Below are positions 1 to 5,893 of a DNA stretch of 28,093 nucleotides, piece after piece; the stretch's first letter is position 1; each line of letters begins with the position of its first letter. Position numbers and translations under genes: made by a program. Source of the DNA: CAYTLQ01 sp964438715 (GTDB lineage Bacteria > Bacteroidota > Ignavibacteria > Ignavibacteriales > Ignavibacteriaceae); NCBI GenBank assembly GCA_964438715.1, contig CAYTLQ010000159.1, positions 1 through 28,093 on the forward strand, given 5' to 3'. The notes under the pieces were generated by a model. That model searched no databases. It saw only the letters and a program-made list of their open reading frames with translations, and was not told the origin of the DNA.

Positions 1-2
1 AC

Positions 3-215
3 CGAAAAGGAATAGACGGGGCGACGGTAGAATTGAATATTTTAGCTATGGCAATAAATATGTTGAAAATATTCAACATATTATTGTGTTTTTATGAAAT
101 ACGAGGTAAGAAAAACCGCTTACTGGTAAGACTGAAAGTAAGTTGGGAGTCATTAGAGAAACTTGCTCAGCGTCAGGGCTACAAAGTCGGACACGCTTTA
201 GAGGTATGTTTTTAA
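3..215 (+). CDS. C-terminal end of a probable transposase (partial, runs off the left edge)
   Basis: An open frame enters from the left edge and ends at the TAA at 213-215, leaving about 70 residues. The stretch GATVELNILAMAINMLKIFN resembles the last helix of DDE transposases of the IS4/IS1182 type, where a VE..-LLAxAxNLxK pattern follows the catalytic glutamate. The following basic tail (RLLVRLKVSWESLEKLAQRQ) has no motif I recognise. No catalytic residue lies inside the window, so the family assignment is inference from a short match. The internal ATG at 33 is not a credible start because the frame is open upstream of it. It is directly followed by a repeat region (235-570), a common setting for an insertion sequence or its remnant. 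Confidence 0.35.
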   Translation, partial: RKGIDGATVELNILAMAINMLKIFNILLCFYEIRGKKNRLLVRLKVSWESLEKLAQRQGYKVGHALEVCF

Positions 216-234
216 GGGGATGTTATGCAACAGC

Positions 235-570
235 CACCTTCGGGTTTGGTTTGGAATGATTATTCTTCAATTGTCTCATCATTTTTGTGTTTATCACCAT
301 ATACGATTTCTGGGAAATATTTCAACCCTTTCAGGGTTTTGCTTTGGTGTTTCCTGACTGTTCTATAATTATTCCAACCTTTCGGGTTTAGTTTGGATTG
401 ATTATTCTTCAATTGTCTCATCATTTTTGTGTTTATCACCATATACGATTTCTGGGAAATATTTCACCCTTTCAGGGTTTTGCTTTGGTGTTTCCTGACT
501 GTTCTATAATTATTCCAACCTTTCGGGTTTAGATTTGATTGGTTATCCTTTAATTCTCTCATCATTTCAA
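235..570. repeat. 142-bp tandem repeat made of small hairpins (two full copies and a decayed third)
   Basis: Two nearly identical units of 141-142 bp start at about 235 and 376; a third begins at 517 and decays after about 50 bp. Each unit holds two short palindromes about 52 bp apart. One is AACCCTTTCAGGGTT (324-338, 6-bp arms, 3-base loop; shorter form at 466-478). The other is AACCTTTCGGGTT (376-388 and 517-529). Between them lie the words TTTGGTGTTT and CTATAATTATT. The same hairpin spacing and words recur at 27409-27540, and the CCCTGAAAGGG core recurs inverted at 27248, 27300 and 27617. The region holds no gene; the minus-strand frame across 260-442 merely reads through the repeat. Confidence 0.8.
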
Positions 571-646
571 AATTTTAATGCGCTAATTTTGTGTGTTGAG
601 AAACTTTTTACCCCGAATGTGGTATAATCATAAAAGGAGAAAAGCC

Positions 647-1126
647 ATGAAAACATTTTTGCTGTTGTATTGTTTTTTACTATCGGTTGTTTTCCCACAG
701 AATAATATACCCGATGGTTTTGAAATTTCTTACCGATGGTCATCAGGATCTTTACCGCCAAAGTATCATTATTACTATACTATTACTATTAACCAAAAAG
801 GTGTGGGAAATATTGCATTGTATAAAGGATATTCCGGGAATGTAGTTTGGTCGGAAGAATTTTCCGTTTCACAGCAAGACATACTTGAAATCTGGGTTAT
901 GATAAAAGAGAATGAAATATTTTCAAGAAATTGGAAGGAACCCAAAGCACTACGAGTTGGCGGAAGTGAAGAGAGACTTATATTTACGACATCGGAACAA
1001 ACTATAGAACTTCCCAGGATAATTGTACCTGATGATGAAAAAATTATTGCCCCTCTGGTGAGTTCAATTAAACAGCTTGTGCCTGAGAGTGCATGGAATT
1101 GTCTTCAGGCAGAAATAGGTGACTAA
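647..1126 (+). CDS. hypothetical secreted protein
   Basis: A protein of 159 residues that I do not recognise. The frame is open from an ATG at 593, but the start at 647 is preferred. It has a good ribosome binding site (AAAGGAGA, 633-640), and from it the protein opens with a classical signal peptide: MKT, a hydrophobic core LLLYCFLLSVV, then a likely signal peptidase I site near FPQ-NN. No lipobox cysteine is present. The mature part is rich in Tyr, Ile and Glu (YHYYYTITINQKGVGNIALY) and looks like a small beta-rich extracytoplasmic protein. One cysteine lies near the C-terminus (WNCLQ). A strong inverted repeat follows at 1156-1182. The upstream neighbour is the repeat region, so it is probably transcribed alone. 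Confidence 0.7.
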   Translation: MKTFLLLYCFLLSVVFPQNNIPDGFEISYRWSSGSLPPKYHYYYTITINQKGVGNIALYKGYSGNVVWSEEFSVSQQDILEIWVMIKENEIFSRNWKEPKALRVGGSEERLIFTTSEQTIELPRIIVPDDEKIIAPLVSSIKQLVPESAWNCLQAEIGD

Positions 1127-1155
1127 AAAATAGTTATAAAACTACTTTAAAACTG

Positions 1156-1182
1156 AAACTGCCGCCTGATGAGCGGCAGTTT
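1156..1182. terminator. bidirectional hairpin terminator between convergent genes
   Basis: AAACTGCCGC (1156-1165) pairs perfectly with GCGGCAGTTT (1173-1182) around a 7-base loop. It lies 30 bases after the secreted-protein gene and 18 bases after the stop of the minus-strand zinc-ribbon gene, so it can serve both. The T-run is short on each side. Confidence 0.75.
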
Positions 1183-1199
1183 ACAATTATACAAAACAG

Positions 1200-1508
1200 T
1201 TATATGTATGAATCTGACTGAAAGATTGGCTCAATCTCCCATTCATCTTCAATAGTGCCGACACAATGAGAACACTTAGTAATATTAAAAACTACCTTTT
1301 CCTCACGGTCTGAAGCGCGTACGAGATTCACCACGGTAGCACAACTTGAACATTGAACCACATGGTGATTAAGTGTTTTTGCACTGCACTGCGGGCAAAG
1401 AAAGCCAAGATCTCCCGGTTTCTCTCCGGGGCTTACAGGAAAAATATTGTTACATTTTGCATTATTACATTTTGCAAAATGCGCCTTAACAGTAATAAAA
1501 GATTCGAT
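1200..1508 (-). CDS. small double zinc-ribbon protein with a non-canonical ATC start
   Basis: On the minus strand an open frame of about 102 residues ends at 1200-1202. It carries four cysteine pairs in order: KCNNAKC, FLCPQCS, QCSSCAT and KCSHCVG. This is the pattern of two zinc ribbons, and the tail is acidic (TIEDEWEIEPIF). The cysteine regularity and protein-like composition argue for a real gene. No ATG, GTG or TTG lies in frame between the upstream stop (1524-1526) and the first cysteine pair. The sequence does have AGGAG (1515-1519) and, after exactly six bases, an ATC codon (1506-1508) that would give M-E-S-F-I-T-V-K-A-H-F. I therefore place the start there. ATC/ATT starts are known for infC. 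A G-to-C change, a sequencing error or a decayed start codon are alternatives. The function is unknown; a nucleic-acid or redox/metal role would be a guess. Confidence 0.65.
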   Translation of the reverse strand: MESFITVKAHFAKCNNAKCNNIFPVSPGEKPGDLGFLCPQCSAKTLNHHVVQCSSCATVVNLVRASDREEKVVFNITKCSHCVGTIEDEWEIEPIFQSDSYI

Positions 1509-1514
1509 AGATTG

Positions 1515-1519
1515 CTCCT
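1515..1519 (-). promoter_or_regulatory. Shine-Dalgarno site that supports the ATC start
   Basis: On the minus strand AGGAG stands six bases before the ATC at 1506-1508, an ideal spacing for initiation. It is the only Shine-Dalgarno-like word near the beginning of the zinc-ribbon frame. Confidence 0.6.
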
Positions 1520-1726
1520 GATTTTAACCTGTGTAACATACAGCAAGAACTCAAATTATACTATTGAAAAATTATTCCCCCCTTAATTTTTTCATTTGCC
1601 GGTAATAATGGTGTTATTCTACATTTCTTTATGAATGTATTCTCCATCAATCCATTATTGCGAAATCGTCACTTATGTAATAAGTTAATACAGTAAATTT
1701 AATAAACTATTTCATACGGAGTATAA

Positions 1727-3079
1727 ATGGCAAGGATTCCTTGTTTCAAGGCTTATGATATCAGGGGTAAAGTACCCGGAGAGCTAAATGAAGAACTGGC
1801 GTTTAAAGTCGGGCAGGCATTCACAAAGCTTGTTAATGCTAAAAAAGTTGTTATCGGCAGAGATATTCGCAAAAGCTCTGCACTTCTCTCTGATGCTCTT
1901 GCAAAAGGATTATCCGCAAGCGGCGCCGATGTGCTTGATATTGGGCTTTGCGGAACGGAAATGATTTACTATGGTGCATCTCATTTTGAGGCTGACGGAG
2001 GCATCATGATAACTGCAAGCCACAACCCCCCAGAATATAACGGAATGAAGTTTGTTAAAAGGAACAGTGTTCCGGTTAGTTATGACTCCGGACTGAAAAT
2101 TATGGAAGAGTGGATTGCCTCGGACAACCTCCCCGGCAAAGCGGAATTACCAGGCACAATAACAGAAATTAAGAATTTTAATGATGATTTTCTCCGCCAT
2201 CTCGGAAAGTTTTATGATCCCAAAAAAATAAAACCCTACAAAGTTGTTGTTAATGCCGGTAACGGATGTGTCGGACCAATACTTAATCTGCTTGAACCTC
2301 TGTTACCTATTACAATGATTAAACAATTCTTCGAGCCCGATTCCGATTTTCCAAATGGTGTTCCCAACCCGATGCTTGAGGAAAACAGAAAACCGACAAT
2401 TGAACTTATTAAACAAACTAACGCCGACCTCGGAGTTGCATGGGATGGCGATTATGACAGATGCTTTTTCTTCGATGAGAAAGGAAATTTCATTGAAGGA
2501 TATTATGTTGTCGGCTTACTCGCCAAATCCATACTGAGCACAAACCCCGGAGCAAAAATTATTCACGATCCGCGCCTTACATGGAATACAATAAAAATTG
2601 TTGAAGAAAACGGAGGTAAAACAGTTCAGTCAGTCAGCGGCCATGCATTCATTAAAGAGAAAATGCGTGAAGTTGATGCAATTTATGGTGGAGAAATGTC
2701 CGCCCACCATTATTTCCGTGACAATGCCTACTCGGATAGCGGTATCATTCCATTTCTTCTCGTGCTTCAGCTAATGACACAGGAAAACAAAAAATTTTCT
2801 GAACTTGTGGAAGAAATGATTGCCAATTATCCCTGCAGTGGTGAAATTAATTCGACAGTGAAGGATGCTCAGGCAAAAATTGCTGAGATTGAAAAATTAT
2901 ACGGACCTAGCGGAAAGGTTGAAAAAGTTGATGGCCTTAGTGTTGAATATGCCGACTGGCGCTTCAATCTTCGAATGTCAAATACAGAACCTATTCTTCG
3001 TCTGAATGTGGAGTCGCGCGCTAACGAAAAACTAATGAGAGAAAAAACAGAAGAGTTACTGAAAATTATCCGTAGTTAG
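1727..3079 (+). CDS. manB: phosphomannomutase/phosphoglucomutase
   Basis: An alpha-D-phosphohexomutase of 450 residues, normal for the family. It interconverts hexose 6- and 1-phosphates (mannose and/or glucose), feeding sugar-nucleotide synthesis for LPS and exopolysaccharide in the cytoplasm. All four family motifs are present: the phosphoserine loop TASHNP (residues 96-101, Ser98), the magnesium loop DGDYDR (240-245), the sugar-specificity loop GEMSAHHYF (322-330), and the C-terminal phosphate-binding SNTEPILRLN (about 421-430). The GEMSAHH form is common in phosphomannomutases, but sequence alone does not separate mannose from glucose preference. The start is supported by CGGAG (1717-1721), five bases before the ATG. 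It is transcribed alone and ends at a clear terminator. Heptose and Kdo genes elsewhere in the window fit a role in envelope sugars. Confidence 0.93.
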   Translation: MARIPCFKAYDIRGKVPGELNEELAFKVGQAFTKLVNAKKVVIGRDIRKSSALLSDALAKGLSASGADVLDIGLCGTEMIYYGASHFEADGGIMITASHNPPEYNGMKFVKRNSVPVSYDSGLKIMEEWIASDNLPGKAELPGTITEIKNFNDDFLRHLGKFYDPKKIKPYKVVVNAGNGCVGPILNLLEPLLPITMIKQFFEPDSDFPNGVPNPMLEENRKPTIELIKQTNADLGVAWDGDYDRCFFFDEKGNFIEGYYVVGLLAKSILSTNPGAKIIHDPRLTWNTIKIVEENGGKTVQSVSGHAFIKEKMREVDAIYGGEMSAHHYFRDNAYSDSGIIPFLLVLQLMTQENKKFSELVEEMIANYPCSGEINSTVKDAQAKIAEIEKLYGPSGKVEKVDGLSVEYADWRFNLRMSNTEPILRLNVESRANEKLMREKTEELLKIIRS

Positions 3080-3105
3080 TCGTTTCTCATTTCCTTCTGT
3101 TCAAA

Positions 3106-3155
3106 GCCCTGTTTTTCATTGATTTACAGAACTCAATGAACGGCAGGGCATTTTT
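3106..3155 (+). terminator. rho-independent terminator after the phosphohexomutase
   Basis: The outer stem GCCCTG (3106-3111) pairs with CAGGGC (3144-3149), and the inner stem TTCATTGA (3115-3122) with TCAATGAA (3133-3140). A run of five T follows at 3151-3155. Confidence 0.85.
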
Positions 3156-3203
3156 CATTTTAAAGATAGAAATAAGTAAATATTTAAATTTAACTTGATT
3201 TCT

Positions 3204-3223
3204 AATTTAAGCTAACTTAAATT
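3204..3223. promoter_or_regulatory. palindromic operator, probably for the MntR-type repressor
   Basis: AATTTAAGCTAACTTAAATT is a perfect inverted repeat with 8-bp arms around CTAA, located 24-43 bases before the mntR start. DtxR/MntR-family repressors bind palindromes of about this size, and the half GCTAACTTAA is reminiscent of the DtxR half-site GCCTAACCTAA. TTGATT (3195-3200) and TAAATT (3218-3223) could be -35 and -10 elements 17 bases apart, which would put the operator across the promoter. Autoregulation is inferred from position. Confidence 0.5.
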
Positions 3224-3246
3224 TAATTATTAAACTTACTGTATTA

Positions 3247-3915
3247 ATGAAAAGCATATCAAAAGAAGATTATCTTAGTACTATTTATAAAAACCGGGAC
3301 GATAACGATGAGGTAAAGGCTACCGTGATAGCAGAGAAACTTCAGGTTTCTAATGCTGCAGTCAGCGATATGCTTAAAAAACTTTCTAATGAAAAATTAG
3401 TTGCATACGAACGCTATAAAGCAGTACGCCTGACCCCTGATGGTGAGCGGGTGGCGAGGAATATGGTTCGCAGGCATAGAATCTGGGAAATTTTTCTTCA
3501 TCAGATAGTTGGCATGCCGTGGGAAAAAGTACACGATGAAGCTGAAAAACTCGAACATTCATCCTCCGATGAACTGATTAACAGGCTTGAAGAAATGTTA
3601 AACTTTCCCGAATTCGACCCTCACGGCGATCCTATTCCCGCAAAGGACGGTATTATGCCAAAGGAGAGGAAGTTACTTGCATTAAATAAACTTAATATTG
3701 GCGAGCGGGGTATTGTGCGACGAGTAAACGATTTTGACAATGGGTTTCTAAAGTATATAACCGGACTGGGGATTAAATTAAAAACGGAAATTGTCGTTGT
3801 AGAAAAAAGAAACTTTGACGGTTCTTTAATGATTAAGGTTGGTAGTTCACCCTGGAATATCAGCGCAGTGATAGCCTCGAATATTTATGTAGAGATCAAG
3901 AAAAAGAAAGATTGA
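3247..3915 (+). CDS. mntR: DtxR/MntR-family metal-dependent transcriptional repressor
   Basis: A protein of 222 residues with the full three-domain layout: winged helix-turn-helix (about 1-62, recognition helix around VSNAAVSDMLKKL), metal-binding and dimerisation domain (about 63-135), and FeoA/SH3-like domain (about 148-218). Visible ligand candidates are Asp8, His77, Glu81, His96, Glu100, Glu103 and His104. Asp8, His77 and the E-x2-E-H set match the manganese site of Bacillus MntR; DtxR has Met10 and Cys102 instead. Together with the neighbouring NRAMP transporter this favours manganese sensing, although the MntR Glu11 equivalent is Ser here and the C-terminal domain is more DtxR-like. The ATG lies 24 bases after the palindrome, with no strong Shine-Dalgarno. 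Only six bases separate its stop from mntH, so the two form an operon. Confidence 0.88.
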   Translation: MKSISKEDYLSTIYKNRDDNDEVKATVIAEKLQVSNAAVSDMLKKLSNEKLVAYERYKAVRLTPDGERVARNMVRRHRIWEIFLHQIVGMPWEKVHDEAEKLEHSSSDELINRLEEMLNFPEFDPHGDPIPAKDGIMPKERKLLALNKLNIGERGIVRRVNDFDNGFLKYITGLGIKLKTEIVVVEKRNFDGSLMIKVGSSPWNISAVIASNIYVEIKKKKD

Positions 3916-3921
3916 TGGTGT

Positions 3922-5832
3922 ATGCATTACGATGACAAATCGCTTTCGGAAGTACATTCAACAGTAAAAATAAAACAGCACAGCAGTTTTATTAAACGGC
4001 TTCTCACATTCACTGGTCCGGCATTCATGGTCTCTGTGGGATATATGGATCCCGGTAACTGGGCTACAGATATTGCGGGCGGTTCAAAGTTTGGCTACCA
4101 GCTTATCTGGGTAATTTTAATGGCTAATGTAATGGCAATTTTATTCCAGACCCTTTCTGCGAGGCTTGGAATAGTGTATGGAAGAGATCTTGCTCAAGCC
4201 TGCCGCGATCATTTTCCTAAACCGCTCAATTATGTTTTATGGATAATTTGTGAAATTGCAATAGCCGCCACCGATCTCGCTGAAGTTCTTGGTTCTGCAA
4301 TAGGATTGTATCTGCTCTTCGGGATTCCGTTGTTGGCCGGAGTACTTATTACCACACTTGATGTTTTACTGCTGATGGGTCTTATTTCTTTTGGCATCAG
4401 AAAAATGGAAGCATTTATCTTATCGCTTGTTGCTACAATTGGTATTTGCTTTGCATTTGAAATGGTACTTTCAAAACCATCTATTTCTGAAGTTGCAACA
4501 GGACTTATCCCAACTCCGTTAAGTACAGAAGCGCTATTTATTGCTCTTGGAATAATCGGTGCAACGGTTATGCCCCACAATCTTTATTTACATTCTGCGT
4601 TGGTACAGTCACGGGCTGTAAAGCGAGACCGCGAAGGGATTAAAGAGGCAAATAAGTTTAATCTTATTGATTCTGTGGTCGCGCTTAACGGTGCATTTTT
4701 TGTTAATTCAGCAATACTCATTCTCGCCGCGTCGGTATTCTTTAAGAACGATTTAAAAGAAGTAGCTTCAATAATTGACGCCCATGCTTTACTTGCGCCA
4801 TTACTTGGTTCAGAAATTGCGCCAATTGCATTTGGACTTGCACTTTTAGCCGCAGGTCAGTCTTCTACCATTACAGGAACATTCGCCGGACAGATAGTTA
4901 TGGAGGGTTTTATTGGTTTGAAAATGCGTCCATGGCTCCGAAGGCTTATTACCCGTGTTATAGCAATTACGCCGGCTGTATTTGTTATATCGGTTTTCGG
5001 AGAGCGTTCTGTTGACTCTCTCCTTGTTCTCTCGCAGGTAATACTCTCTCTACAGCTTCCCTTTGCACTTATTCCACTACTGCACTTCACATCCGATAAA
5101 ATAAAAATGGGAGAGTTTGCGACAAAGAAAATATTCAGAATTCTTGCCTGGATTTCTGCAGCCGTTATAGTTGGATTGAATCTAAAATTTATTTTCGACC
5201 TTATCTTTGAAAATATCAACTCATCCGATATGATGGGTACTATTGTCCGTTATGTATTAACGCCGGTTACAATCGTCATTCTCCCATTGCTTGCTTATAT
5301 TACCTTAGAGCCCGTTATTTCAAGAAGGCGGAAAGCAGCACGAGAAAAAGCGCCAATAGAAACAGCTAGGCTTTCGCTTCAGTCCTCAAATGCCAATGTA
5401 TATAATAAAATAGGAATAGCAATTGAAGGCGATCGGGAGTATGATTTACGAATTCTTAATCGTTCAACCCCTTTCCTGAAAATGCTGAATGCAGATATTT
5501 ATCTTATACATTGTGTTCAATCGGCGGCAACACACTTCATCGGTGAAATGATTAATGACAGCGAAGCAAAATCGAAGCAGGAGTATCTCGGTATGCTTGC
5601 CGGAATTCTGAAAAAAGAAGGAATGAAAGCTCATACTATAATCGGCGGCGGTGAGCCGGAAGCAGAGATTGTGCGAATATCAAAGGAATTAAATTTACAG
5701 CTTATTATTGCGGGAAGCCACGGTCATCAGTTTATCAACGATCTCATTTACGGTTCAACTGTTGAGGGAGTACGGCACAAAACAAGGTTACCGGTTCTGG
5801 CTATTCCGGTAAATAATCCGGGAGAAGAATAA
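3922..5832 (+). CDS. mntH: NRAMP divalent metal (Mn) transporter fused to a C-terminal UspA domain
   Basis: A fusion of 636 residues. Residues about 25-470 are a NRAMP proton-coupled divalent metal importer of the inner membrane. The helix-1 motif DPGN (43-46) and helix-6 motif MPHN (217-220) supply the expected metal ligands Asp43, Asn46, Ala214 and Met217. After a basic linker (SRRRKAAREK, about 468-477) residues about 492-630 form a universal stress protein domain with the nucleotide-binding pattern GSHGH...GST (598-602 and 611-613). NRAMP proteins usually end near 410-450 residues. The fusion suggests that uptake is tuned by ATP or another nucleotide, which is inference. It follows mntR by six bases and should share its manganese-responsive promoter. 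A hairpin terminator follows. Manganese is the likeliest substrate, iron the alternative. Confidence 0.92.
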   Translation: MHYDDKSLSEVHSTVKIKQHSSFIKRLLTFTGPAFMVSVGYMDPGNWATDIAGGSKFGYQLIWVILMANVMAILFQTLSARLGIVYGRDLAQACRDHFPKPLNYVLWIICEIAIAATDLAEVLGSAIGLYLLFGIPLLAGVLITTLDVLLLMGLISFGIRKMEAFILSLVATIGICFAFEMVLSKPSISEVATGLIPTPLSTEALFIALGIIGATVMPHNLYLHSALVQSRAVKRDREGIKEANKFNLIDSVVALNGAFFVNSAILILAASVFFKNDLKEVASIIDAHALLAPLLGSEIAPIAFGLALLAAGQSSTITGTFAGQIVMEGFIGLKMRPWLRRLITRVIAITPAVFVISVFGERSVDSLLVLSQVILSLQLPFALIPLLHFTSDKIKMGEFATKKIFRILAWISAAVIVGLNLKFIFDLIFENINSSDMMGTIVRYVLTPVTIVILPLLAYITLEPVISRRRKAAREKAPIETARLSLQSSNANVYNKIGIAIEGDREYDLRILNRSTPFLKMLNADIYLIHCVQSAATHFIGEMINDSEAKSKQEYLGMLAGILKKEGMKAHTIIGGGEPEAEIVRISKELNLQLIIAGSHGHQFINDLIYGSTVEGVRHKTRLPVLAIPVNNPGEE

Positions 5833-5849
5833 ATCAATAATTTTGTAAG

Positions 5850-5879
5850 GTAATGCGGGAGGTTTACCGCCCGCATTAC
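5850..5879. terminator. bidirectional terminator between mntH and the T9SS cargo gene
   Basis: GTAATGCGGG (5850-5859) pairs perfectly with CCCGCATTAC (5870-5879) around a 10-base middle that can extend the stem. It lies between two converging genes, 17 bases past mntH and 14 bases past the stop of the minus-strand gene. Confidence 0.8.
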
Positions 5880-5893
5880 TAAAACATAACAGA

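Noticed and set aside
260..442. Minus-strand open frame of 60 residues
   Set aside because: It lies wholly inside the 142-bp tandem repeat and its ends repeat the same peptide (NTKMM / KHKND-like from duplicated DNA). No ribosome site and no known motif.
593..646. Upstream extension of the secreted protein from ATG 593
   Set aside because: It would bury the signal peptide behind 18 polar and basic residues, and the strong ribosome site belongs to the ATG at 647.
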